Shown piece by piece: positions 36,283 through 43,969 of a stretch of 64,000 bases of DNA. Within the stretch, counting starts at the first letter, position 1. Every line of letters begins with the position of its first letter. The DNA lies in assembly GCF_027563465.1 (NCBI RefSeq), contig NZ_JAPFQA010000017.1:1-64000 (forward strand). Direction: 5' to 3'. Source of the DNA: Mesorhizobium qingshengii. GTDB lineage: Bacteria > Pseudomonadota > Alphaproteobacteria > Rhizobiales > Rhizobiaceae. Position numbers and translations under genes: made by a program. The notes under the pieces are model-generated. The model ran no database searches, was not told where the DNA came from, and saw nothing but the letters and a program-made list of their open reading frames with translations.

Positions 36283-37305
36283 ATGCTGCCATCTCTCACC
36301 TCTGCCGAAGAAAAGCTGATGCTGCGCTACGCCGATCCGGAGGCCGCGACAGTCGGGGAAGATTTGTCGGCAAGGACGCTGACGGCGCTGCTCGACAACG
36401 CCGAATTCCATGGCGTCCTGCCGATCATGCTGCGCAAGCTCCAGGAGCGTGGAGACGCGCATCTGCCACCGGACCCCGGCTTGCGGGACAAGCTTGACGA
36501 CCTGCGCCAGAAGGCGACGATCACCACCGGCCAGTCGATGCTGCTGCAATACCATGGCGACCGCATCATGAAGGGCCTCGCCGCGGAAAACATTCCAGCG
36601 CGGATCGTCAAGGGACCGGTCTTCGCGCGCAAGCTCTACCGCAACATTTCCGACAGGCCATTCACCGATATCGACATCCTCGTCGAACCCGCCAACCTGT
36701 CGCTGGCAAACCAGGTGATCGCATCCTGCGGCTTCGAGCTTGGCAGCAACGAGGCCGAATCTTATTCGCTGCAGGAATTCAAATGGCTCGAAAAGGAGAA
36801 TTCGAGCCTGCTGATCGAACTGCATGGCGACCTGGTGCATGATACTGGCATGCGGCGGCGCCTGTCACTGGGGTTCAAGGAACTGCGCGTCATCGACGGC
36901 GACGCATCAGACACACCGGCCGCGCTTTTGACGATCGCCATCGTGCACGCCGCCGGAGGGCACAAATTCCACCGGCTGCAGCTTTGCGTCGACGTGCTGC
37001 AAGGCGTGCGGGCGCTGCGGTCGCCGGATTCGGAAGCCCGCCTGCTCGACGCTGCCCGTATGACCGGCATCGAGCTTGAACTGGCGATTGTGCTCAATGT
37101 GACCGGCCAGTTGTTCGACGAACAGCGCGCGCTTGAACTCGCGGGCCGGATCAAGCCCGACCTGTCGATACGACTGGCCAGACGGCTGATCACCACGAAC
37201 ACGCTGCTCGGCGTCAATTCCAGGGAGAAGATCGGCTCGCGGCTGCGCCGCGATGCCTTCCGATGGATCCAGCGGCTGGCCAAGGCCAGACCGTACGCCG
37301 CCTGA
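36283..37305 (+). CDS. NTP_transf_5 family nucleotidyltransferase-like protein
   Basis: A 340-residue protein of the uncharacterised nucleotidyltransferase family often found in lasso-peptide and other RiPP loci. The family core is ENIPARIVKGPVFARKLY followed by DRPFTDIDILVEPANLS, with the D-x-D pair at about residues 128-132, and a C-terminal helical part. One characterised relative in a lasso cluster (pseudomycoidin) modifies a phosphorylated C-terminal Ser with a sugar; whether this one does so is unknown. It converges on the HPr-kinase-like, B2 and B1 genes. The ATG at 36283 is preferred over the adjacent TTG. Confidence 0.82.
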   Translation: MLPSLTSAEEKLMLRYADPEAATVGEDLSARTLTALLDNAEFHGVLPIMLRKLQERGDAHLPPDPGLRDKLDDLRQKATITTGQSMLLQYHGDRIMKGLAAENIPARIVKGPVFARKLYRNISDRPFTDIDILVEPANLSLANQVIASCGFELGSNEAESYSLQEFKWLEKENSSLLIELHGDLVHDTGMRRRLSLGFKELRVIDGDASDTPAALLTIAIVHAAGGHKFHRLQLCVDVLQGVRALRSPDSEARLLDAARMTGIELELAIVLNVTGQLFDEQRALELAGRIKPDLSIRLARRLITTNTLLGVNSREKIGSRLRRDAFRWIQRLAKARPYAA

Positions 37306-37314
37306 CGGGCCTGA

Positions 37315-38301
37315 TCAGTCCCGTGCCCTCAGGGTATCGCTGATCAGCGCCGCGGCGTCGGCCGGACGCGCGCCAACTTCCAGCCTGAAGGTCGGCACCG
37401 AAGAGACCAGCCCGGCGATCGTTGCCAGCCGGCGTTTCTGCAGCGGTAGCAGGCCGGTCATGCCCGTGCGGACATTGTCCATCGCCAGCGCCACCATCGC
37501 GTCGGTCCGGGCCATGGGCACAAGCCGGGTCTGGCTGTCGACGGACCGCGCGAGGTGGAGAAGTGCCGCCACCGGTCTGGCGGCTGGGCTTTCGATTCGT
37601 ACAATCTCGCTCAACCGCTCGAGCGAGACGGCCTGTTCGCCGTTGCGGTCCCATGACGGACCGAGGCATGGCGACACCTGCGGGATCATCCGCGCGGTTT
37701 TCTGGTGGATCTTGACGTGGCGCGGCAGTCCCCAGGCAACGGGCCTTGTGGCTGCCGCGTCCAGGATCATGGCATCGTCGGAGCACAGGCCGAAGCCATG
37801 CGTTGCCAGCGCCAGCGACGTCGTGGTCTTGCCGGTGCCGCTCGGGGCGTGGATCAGCACGACGTCGTCGTGTTCCGGCAGTGTCAGGCCCGCGGTGTGC
37901 AGCATATGCTGGCCGCCGGCGTCGAGCGCGGCGTCGAGCACCAGCATCGATGGCGTCCAGGCGGCTTTCGCATTGGGGCGGATGCGGATTTGGGCCCAAC
38001 CTTCCTCACCATTGATCGCCACGGTCTGGCGTTCGGGAAAGACGAGATGGACGGTGCCACCGTCCTCGATCATCCGGCAGTAGCCATCCTCCGGGATTTC
38101 GCCGTCGAAGACGGGGGAGCCATCCGGCGCCTCGTCCAGGGCCTCGGTCTCGATGATATCAAGGCGAAAATCCGGCTCGATCGGACCTGCGATCCGCAGG
38201 CTGGCCAGCATCCGGTCGAAGTCCCGCCATAGTTCGGGACCCTCGGCTGATATGCCGAGGATCTGGCCGTTGAGGCCATAGCAGGCTGAAGGTCTGGTCA
38301 A
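37315..38301 (-). CDS. HPr kinase-like (lasso peptide tailoring) kinase
   Basis: A 328-residue protein starting at a TTG that overlaps the B2 stop (TTGA). It has the HprK-type C-terminal fold: P-loop HAPSGTGKTTTSLALATHG (about residues 150-168), then FGLCSDDAMILDAA and GLPRHVKIHQKTARMI. HprK-like kinases of lasso clusters phosphorylate the C-terminal Ser of the precursor peptide (paeninodin type), which is distinct from classical HPr(Ser) kinases. The gene context with B1 and B2 favours that role, though a link to the HPr encoded at 32831 cannot be excluded. Confidence 0.78.
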   Translation of the reverse strand: MTRPSACYGLNGQILGISAEGPELWRDFDRMLASLRIAGPIEPDFRLDIIETEALDEAPDGSPVFDGEIPEDGYCRMIEDGGTVHLVFPERQTVAINGEEGWAQIRIRPNAKAAWTPSMLVLDAALDAGGQHMLHTAGLTLPEHDDVVLIHAPSGTGKTTTSLALATHGFGLCSDDAMILDAAATRPVAWGLPRHVKIHQKTARMIPQVSPCLGPSWDRNGEQAVSLERLSEIVRIESPAARPVAALLHLARSVDSQTRLVPMARTDAMVALAMDNVRTGMTGLLPLQKRRLATIAGLVSSVPTFRLEVGARPADAAALISDTLRARD

Positions 38302-38735
38302 GCGGGACGCACCTTTGTGGCATCGGCATGGTGGCGATAGATCTCGACCATGCCGGGAAGGCTGTCGCTGACCACCGGCCTGCCGTCGAGACAGACCCAG
38401 CAATGCGCCGACATGCGCTGCGCCTGCATCGATTTCGGGTCAACCCCGAAGCGCAGGTCCGGATCGAAGCCGGCGAGGCGCAGGAACCGATGGCCAAGCA
38501 GACCCTCCCTCAGGCATCTGCGGTCGCGCATCAGCCAGGGATGGCGCACGGTGCGGTTGACGCTGGCGACGACGTAGGCGGACGGCAAGCCGCGGTAGGG
38601 CGTCGACGAGGCGAGCGGCGCCCATTTGAGCACGTCCTCGAAGCTGCGGTTGCCAACCAGGACCGGCAGCAGCCGCGCGCTCGCCCAGAGATGGCAGCGA
38701 AACAGGGCGCGCAGGAGGGGACCGTCAGCCATCAT
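38298..38735 (-). CDS. lasso peptide maturation protease (B2, transglutaminase-like)
   Basis: A 145-residue protein of the lasso-peptide B2 family, a cysteine protease that removes the leader. The triad is visible: C74 in RDRRCLREGLLGHRFL, H111 in MSAHCWVCLDG and D117 in the same motif. The flanks RHPWLMRDRRCLREG and FGVDPKSMQAQRMSAHCWV are typical of the family. It lies 37 bp downstream of the B1 gene and overlaps the kinase gene, forming a tight three-gene unit on the minus strand. Confidence 0.88.
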   Translation of the reverse strand: MMADGPLLRALFRCHLWASARLLPVLVGNRSFEDVLKWAPLASSTPYRGLPSAYVVASVNRTVRHPWLMRDRRCLREGLLGHRFLRLAGFDPDLRFGVDPKSMQAQRMSAHCWVCLDGRPVVSDSLPGMVEIYRHHADATKVRPA

Positions 38736-38772
38736 GCGGCACCTTTAGCCATCACGCGGGTGTCCTTAGCCA

Positions 38773-39060
38773 TCAAGCGCCTGGGGCGGCGAGGATACCT
38801 TCCGAGACCAGATCCGTGGCCAGCGCCGCCATGTCCTGATCAAGCGTGCCCTTGTCGACCTCGAACTCCTCGCAAAGCAGGTCGACGATCTGGTCGAGAC
38901 TGCGCGCGCCATCGACCTTGTCGAGGAAGGCCTCGGTGGTGCCGTTGCACGTATAGAGCTGGCCGCTGCGCGCCAAGAGCACGACGGCACCATCGCCGGC
39001 ATGCTGAACCGAGGCGTCGTCCGCCAGCCGCAGAACAGTTCCAGAGGCAATTTCCATCAC
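38773..39060 (-). CDS. PqqD-family leader-recognition protein (lasso B1)
   Basis: A 95-residue RiPP recognition element of the PqqD fold that binds a precursor's leader and hands it to the B2 protease. The typical strand-helix pattern is GTVLRLADDASVQHAGDGAVVLLARSGQLYTCNGTTEAFLDKV, followed by three helices (QIVDLLCEEFEVDKGTLDQDMAALATDLVSEGIL). It starts at GTG 39060 or ATG 39057. It heads the B1-B2-kinase unit. No precursor gene was found in the 267 bp upstream (39061-39327), where I see no convincing ORF on either strand. Confidence 0.85.
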   Translation of the reverse strand: MMEIASGTVLRLADDASVQHAGDGAVVLLARSGQLYTCNGTTEAFLDKVDGARSLDQIVDLLCEEFEVDKGTLDQDMAALATDLVSEGILAAPGA

Positions 39061-39327
39061 GAACCCACCAAGCCATGCAAAACCCCGAAATCAGATAGCG
39101 CGGTGGTGGGGCGCTGTCCATTGGCTGGCCAGTTCCACCTTCCCTGGCATCGCCCAGCTTGATGCCCGCTGCCGCGGATCGATATCGCGCCGCTGCCGGA
39201 TCTCGATGGGAATCGTCCCAGAAATAGTCGCGGCAGCAGTGGCTTACCCGCGAGCAGTCCGGGCAGGGCCGTTGCTTTTCTTCCCCTAAGTAAGGTAAGG
39301 AAGCCGCGGGTCTTGGGGAGATAGAGT

Positions 39328-39444
39328 ATGCGTTACAATTGGGAGCGGGCTCCGACGAGCTTCGAACGTCATCGAAAAGCCCTGGCGGCAGCGATTTTGA
39401 TCGCCGGCGGTGTTGGCCTGATGCTTATGGCTCTGCCGCTGTAG
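39328..39444 (+). CDS. 38-residue single-span membrane protein
   Basis: A small ORF, MRYNWERAPTSFERHRK followed by one hydrophobic helix (ALAAAILIAGGVGLMLMALPL), preceded by GGGGAG 8 bp before the ATG. It has a positive-inside N-terminus and probably sits in the inner membrane. No homologue is recognised. It is divergent from the lasso B1-B2-kinase unit, and a family B palindrome begins on its stop codon as it does for two real genes, which supports it being expressed. Confidence 0.5.
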   Translation: MRYNWERAPTSFERHRKALAAAILIAGGVGLMLMALPL

Positions 39445-39492
39445 AGCAATCCCGGGAAAGCGTGAAACCGTTTTCCGTCTCGAATTGCGTCG
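39444..39492. repeat. palindromic repeat, family B copy 3
   Basis: GAGCAATCCCGGGAAAGCG...CCGTTTTCCGTCTCGAATTGC, with GGAAA/TTTCC and GCAAT/ATTGC arms. It starts on the TAG of the 38-residue ORF. It is more diverged than the copy at 36149. Confidence 0.75.
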
Positions 39493-39560
39493 GATCAAGG
39501 AGATCGGGCGGTTCGCGTTTCCGTGAAACGATGAGCCGCTTCACGTCCAATCGACCTTCA

Positions 39561-39603
39561 CGCACCCAACAGGACGCTGCTGGGCAGCGTCCTGTTGGGT
39601 GCG
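39561..39603. terminator. 20-bp perfect hairpin in the 39445-39812 intergenic region
   Basis: CGCACCCAACAGGACGCTGC (39561-39580), loop TGG, then its exact reverse complement (39584-39603), followed by TTTC. A fully matched 20-bp stem is unusually stable. It is likely a bidirectional terminator or an mRNA-stability element. The rest of the 368-bp spacer before prpE shows the family B copy and nothing else recognisable. Confidence 0.6.
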
Positions 39604-39812
39604 TTTCAAGGACTGGTCGGCGCGGCCTTCGGCGCCTGGCCGACCACGGATGGCGCGTTCGTTCTCGTCCTCCCCGTCACGGCCACGGTTCACGACACCA
39701 CGCATCCGAGGTGAAGACGAGACCGGCTCAGACGAAAATGCAGGAGACATCGCCGGAAAAAACAGCATAGGCTATTCACAAGGACGGCAAATCGTTCCTG
39801 GGGAGGGTACGG

Positions 39813-41720
39813 ATGGCTTCACGCTATCACGAGGTCTATGACGGCTGGAAACGCGATCCGGAGAAGTTCTGGGCGGATGCGGCTGTCGCCATCGACTGGT
39901 ACTCGCCCTATGACAAGGTGTTCGACGCCACGGCAGGCGTCTATGGACGCTGGTTTACCGGTGCGACCTGCAACACCTGCTTCAACGCCGTCGACCGCCA
40001 CGTCGCGGGCGGGCGCGCCGACCAGATCGCGCTGATCCATGACAGCGCCATCGCCGGAACGGTCAGGAAGTTCACCTATGCCGAGTTGAAGCGCGAGGTG
40101 GTCGCGCTGACCTCGGTGCTGAAGAACCGCGGCATCGGCAAGGGCGACCGCGTCATCATCTACATGCCGATGGTGCCGGAGGCGGCCTTCGCCATGCTTG
40201 CCTGCGCCCGCATCGGCGCCGTGCATTCGGTCGTCTTCGGCGGCTTTGCCTCGCATGAGCTTGCCACCCGCATCGACGACGCCAAGCCGAAGCTGATCAT
40301 TTCGGCCTCGTGCGGCCTGGAGCCGGGCCGTGTGGTGGCCTACAAGCCGCTGCTCGACAAGGCGATCGATATCTCCAGGCACAAGCCGGACGCCTGCCTG
40401 ATCCTGCAGCGCGACCAGCTGCGCTGCGAGTTGAAGGACCATTTCGACATCGACTATGCCGACGCTGTCGCCCGCGAGCGCGCCGCCGGCGCCAATGTCG
40501 ACTGCGTGCCGGTGCTGGCCACCGATCCGCTCTACATCATCTACACATCGGGCACGACCGGCCAGCCCAAGGGCATCGTGCGCGACAATGCCGGCCACAT
40601 GGTCGCGCTGAAGTGGACGATGGAAAACGAGTTCGGCGTCAAGCCGGGCGAGGTGTTCTGGGCGGCCTCCGACGTCGGCTGGGTGGTTGGCCATTCCTAC
40701 ATCGTCTACGGGCCGCTGCTGCATGGCTGCACCAGCATCCTGTTCGAAGGCAAGCCGATCGGCACCCCCGATGCCGGCACCTACTGGCGGGTGATCGCCG
40801 AACACGGCGTCGTCGCGTTGTTCACCGCGCCGACGGCGTTTCGGGCCATCAAGGGGCAGGACCCGAAGGGCGAATTCATTCCCAGATATGACCTTTCGAC
40901 GTTCCGTACGCTGTTCCTCGCCGGCGAGCGCGCCGACCCCGAAACCATCAAATGGGCGGAGCAGAAGCTGAACGTGCCGGTGATCGACCATTGGTGGCAG
41001 ACCGAGACCGGTTCGCCGATGACCATCAATCCGGCCGGCCTCGGCCTGCTGCCGGTGAAATACGGCTCGCCCGGCGTGCCGATGCCGGGCTACGACATCC
41101 GCGTGCTCGACGATGCCGGTCACGAAGTGCCGCGCGGCACGCTGGGCAATGTGGTGGTCAAGCTGCCGCTGCCGGCCGGCTGCCTGCCAACGTTGTGGAA
41201 TGCGGATGAGCGTTTTCACCAAGCCTATCTCGACGAGTTCCCCGGCTTCTACAAGACGGCCGACGCCGGCATGATGGACGAGGACGGCTATCTGTTCGTC
41301 ATGGCCCGCACCGACGACATCATCAATGTGGCCGGCCACCGGCTGTCGACCGGCGCCATGGAGGAGGTGCTGTCGGCGCATCCGGACGTCGCCGAATGCG
41401 CCGTCATCGGCATCGCCGACCAGATGAAAGGCCAAATCCCCCTCGGCTTCGTCGTGCTCAATGCCGGCGTCGCGCGCGATACCGGCGCCATCGAAAGCGA
41501 GGTGGTGAGGCTGGTGCGCGAGCGGATCGGCCCGGTCGCCGCCTTCAAGACGGTGGTGACGATCAAGCGCCTGCCGAAGACGCGTTCCGGCAAAATCCTG
41601 CGCGGCACGATGCAGAAGATCGCCGACAAGGAGGAATGGGCGATGCCGGCGACCATCGACGACCCTGTCATTCTCGACGAGATCACCGCCGCCCTGAAGG
41701 AGCGCGGCATCGGGCTTTGA
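39813..41720 (+). CDS. prpE: propionyl-CoA synthetase
   Basis: An AMP-forming acyl-CoA synthetase of 635 residues in the PrpE/Acs branch, activating propionate (and possibly acetate) to the CoA ester. It starts MASRYHEVYDGWKRDPEKFW, preceded by GGGGAGGG. The P-loop is YIIYTSGTTGQPKGIV. The core WWQTETGSPM motif and the KTADAGMMDEDGYLFVMARTDDIINVAGHRLSTGAMEE stretch are present, as is the acetylatable Lys motif LPKTRSGKILRGTM near residue 590. The motif DHWWQTETG and the Trp-rich core match PrpE well. Confidence 0.92.
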   Translation: MASRYHEVYDGWKRDPEKFWADAAVAIDWYSPYDKVFDATAGVYGRWFTGATCNTCFNAVDRHVAGGRADQIALIHDSAIAGTVRKFTYAELKREVVALTSVLKNRGIGKGDRVIIYMPMVPEAAFAMLACARIGAVHSVVFGGFASHELATRIDDAKPKLIISASCGLEPGRVVAYKPLLDKAIDISRHKPDACLILQRDQLRCELKDHFDIDYADAVARERAAGANVDCVPVLATDPLYIIYTSGTTGQPKGIVRDNAGHMVALKWTMENEFGVKPGEVFWAASDVGWVVGHSYIVYGPLLHGCTSILFEGKPIGTPDAGTYWRVIAEHGVVALFTAPTAFRAIKGQDPKGEFIPRYDLSTFRTLFLAGERADPETIKWAEQKLNVPVIDHWWQTETGSPMTINPAGLGLLPVKYGSPGVPMPGYDIRVLDDAGHEVPRGTLGNVVVKLPLPAGCLPTLWNADERFHQAYLDEFPGFYKTADAGMMDEDGYLFVMARTDDIINVAGHRLSTGAMEEVLSAHPDVAECAVIGIADQMKGQIPLGFVVLNAGVARDTGAIESEVVRLVRERIGPVAAFKTVVTIKRLPKTRSGKILRGTMQKIADKEEWAMPATIDDPVILDEITAALKERGIGL

Positions 41721-41803
41721 ACAGCCGGCGCGGTTGGCGGCGGACCTGCGTGCATGCGCCGCCTCGCGGAAGGCGTGGCCGGCATCGGTAAGCAATACTT
41801 CTA

Positions 41804-41819
41804 TTGTGCAATGCAGCAA
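41804..41819 (-). promoter_or_regulatory. exo-associated motif upstream of the acyltransferase
   Basis: On the minus strand it reads TTGCTGCATTGCACAA, close to TTGCTGCATCGCAACA at 51694 and TTGCTGCACCGCAACA at 60517. It lies 43 bp before the acyltransferase start at 41863. Confidence 0.45.
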
Positions 41820-41862
41820 TGCGCCCTAGGGTTCATGGCGGGGGGCCATCGACAAGGTTCGC

Positions 41863-42945
41863 ATGGCTCAGCAGAAGATCACATTTGGCGGCGTCGACAT
41901 CCTGCGGTTTCTCGCCGCCGTACTGGTCATGGTCTACCACTATGGCTTCTGGGTGTGGGCCTTCCCGGACGGCGTTTCGGCGCGGGCCACGGGCGGCATT
42001 GCCGCGCATCCGGAAATAGGCGCGTGGGTCGAATCCGGCTGGGTGGGCGTCCAGATATTCTTCGTCATCAGCGGCTTCGTCATCGCCTTCAGCGCCGAGA
42101 AGTCGACGCCCCTGCGCTTTTTCGAAGCAAGGGTGAAGCGGCTGGCGCCGGCGGTCTGGATCTGTGCGCCGATCACCGCAATGGTGCTGTTGATCGTCGG
42201 CCTGAGCTGGCCGACCGATGCGGTCACCAGGCTGGTTCGCACTGGCCTGTTTGTCCCCTACGGCCCATGGGTCGACAGCGTCTACTGGACGCTCGGTATC
42301 GAGATCGCCTTCTATGCTGTCGTCTGGATCCTGCTGCTGCTTGGCCGCTTCCATCTGATGGAAGTGGTGGCCATCGCGATCGGGCTGATCAGCACGCTTT
42401 TCTGGTGCCTCTATTATCCGCTGGACTGGTTCGGCCTCGCCGAGACACGCTCGCTCGACCTGCTTTTGGTGCATCACGGGGTTTTCTTCGCAACCGGCGT
42501 CATGCTGTGGCTGATGCGGTTCAAGGCGGTGACGGCCGCTCGCCTTGCCTTCTGTGCCCTGTTCCTGGGCGGCGGCGTCCTGCAGATCGCCAGTTCGGTC
42601 GACGTTCATATGCTGAAGGTCGGGCAGCAGATGCCCTTGGCGCCACCAATCCTCATCTTCCTCGCCGCGATCGCGCTGATGGCGTGGTCGCTGCGGCTCG
42701 ATCTGTCCTGGAGCGGCTGGCGCCGCATCGGCCTGATGACCTATCCGCTCTACCTGCTGCATGACGTCGTCGGCGCCGCCATGCTCGGCGTCCTGGTCCG
42801 CGCCGGGCTGCCGCATCTCTTGTCGATGGCCGCGATCGGCGCGACGATGATCGCGGCAAGCTGGCTGGTGGCGACAGAGGCCGAGCCGCGCATCCGGCAG
42901 CTGCTCGACCACATCGTTTTTCGCTATCGTCTCAAGGCAGCCTGA
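41863..42945 (+). CDS. acyltransferase 3 family membrane protein (OafA-like)
   Basis: A polytopic inner-membrane O-acyltransferase of 360 residues. The family signature is at the N-terminus (GGVDILRFLAAVLVMVYHYGFW, with the catalytic His in YHYG), then GWVGVQIFFVISGFVIAFSAEKSTPLRFFEARVKRLAP, and about ten membrane helices. Such enzymes acetylate or succinylate surface polysaccharides. A motif shared with exo promoters lies upstream, so it may decorate the exopolysaccharide made by the cluster 2 kb downstream. That link is inferred. Confidence 0.88.
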   Translation: MAQQKITFGGVDILRFLAAVLVMVYHYGFWVWAFPDGVSARATGGIAAHPEIGAWVESGWVGVQIFFVISGFVIAFSAEKSTPLRFFEARVKRLAPAVWICAPITAMVLLIVGLSWPTDAVTRLVRTGLFVPYGPWVDSVYWTLGIEIAFYAVVWILLLLGRFHLMEVVAIAIGLISTLFWCLYYPLDWFGLAETRSLDLLLVHHGVFFATGVMLWLMRFKAVTAARLAFCALFLGGGVLQIASSVDVHMLKVGQQMPLAPPILIFLAAIALMAWSLRLDLSWSGWRRIGLMTYPLYLLHDVVGAAMLGVLVRAGLPHLLSMAAIGATMIAASWLVATEAEPRIRQLLDHIVFRYRLKAA

Positions 42946-43070
42946 TAGCCATCGGCTGGCAGGTCGGGCCGCGCGCCGACGCGGCCGCTCAAGCGGTTCG
43001 GCGGGACCGCATTTGCCGCCATTGCGGAGTTTTTCGCTTCAGGCATGATACAGGCATTCATGCCCTGCGC

Positions 43071-43865
43071 ATGACCGCGCACCTTCGACATCGAGACGCT
43101 CCTCCCGTGACCTTGTTCCAGCGAAAACCCCGTATCGCGCAGCGAGCGCGCCTCGACATCGATATGCAGGACACCGTCGTCTACGCGGTCGGCGACGTGC
43201 ATGGCTGCTACAAGGAACTCCGCTCGCTGGAGCAGAAGATCCTGCTCGATTCGCTACGTTTCCAGGGCCGCAAGATCATCATCATGCTGGGCGACTATAT
43301 CGACCGGGGGCTACAGTAGGCGCGGGTGCTCGGTCACCTTCTGGCGCCGCCGCCGAAGGGGTTCCAGCGCATCTGCCTTGCGGGCAACCACGAAGTCGCG
43401 ATGCTGAACTATCTCGACGGACACCTGTCCCGTGAATCCTGGCTGGCGACCGGCGGCCTGCAAACCCTGTTTTCCTACGGCATCGACCCGGCGCGCCTTG
43501 CCAGGCTCTACGAGGGCAACGCGCGGATCGACCAGCGCATAAGGGAGGTCATTCCCGCCGAACATGTCAGCTTCCTGCGCGGGCTGCCGATCATGGTCCG
43601 TTCCAGGAAGTTCGTGTTCGTCCACGCCGGCATCAGACCGGGCGTCGACCTCGCGGCACAAGCCGACCAGGACCTGCTTCACATTCGTTCGGATTTCTTC
43701 GAGGCAACGCACCTGCTCGACCGCTGGGTGGTGCACGGACATACGCCGGTGGACATCCCGAAACTCGAGGGGCGACGGCTCGGCATCGACACCGCCGCCT
43801 TCCAGAGCGGACGTCTGACGGCCGTCAGGATCGCCGACAAGCAGGGCAGGCTGATCTTCTCCTGA
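43071..43865 (+). pseudogene. metallophosphoesterase interrupted by an in-frame amber codon
   Basis: A serine/threonine-protein-phosphatase-like metallophosphoesterase. All family motifs are present in one frame: GDVHGCY, GDYIDRG, GNHEV, HAGIRPGVD and HGHTP. However, TAG at 43317-43319 cuts the frame between DRGLQ and ARVLGHLL. Homologues read about GPQS here, so TCG to TAG, plus CCA to CTA next to it, would explain the change. The downstream part (43326-43865) lacks the first metal ligands and the upstream part the rest, so neither piece should be active unless the amber codon is read through. The true start may be the ATG at 43164 (MQDTVVYAVGDVHG). Confidence 0.85.
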
Positions 43866-43870
43866 TCAAC

Positions 43871-43905
43871 GCGCGCCGCATCGCAGCGGATTTCATGCGG
43901 CGCGC
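43871..43905. terminator. bidirectional hairpin between the metallophosphatase and exoP
   Basis: A perfect 11-bp stem GCGCGCCGCAT / ATGCGGCGCGC with a 13-nt loop, followed by TTCAAGTCTTTGTTG. It lies just after the metallophosphatase stop and 65 bp from the end of the convergent exoP-like gene. Confidence 0.7.
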
Positions 43906-43969
43906 TTCAAGTCTTTGTTGCCATGCATGTCGCTGTCCCAAACCGGGGGCCGCTTTTGAGCGGCATGCA

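Noticed and set aside
37315..38301. Classical HPr(Ser) kinase HprK acting on the HPr at 32831
   Set aside because: The P-loop region and the tight linkage with B1/B2 lasso genes fit the lasso-type kinase better; kept only as a minor alternative.
38840..39121. Minus-strand ORF overlapping the B1 start, considered as a lasso precursor
   Set aside because: It lacks the Y-x2-P-x-L-x3-G leader and a Gly1 plus Asp/Glu at 7-9, and it overlaps B1 in another frame, so it is most likely a shadow of B1.
39541..39768. Minus-strand ORF across the 20-bp hairpin
   Set aside because: It reads through both arms of a perfect palindrome and has a repetitive, charged composition with no start signal; treated as non-coding.
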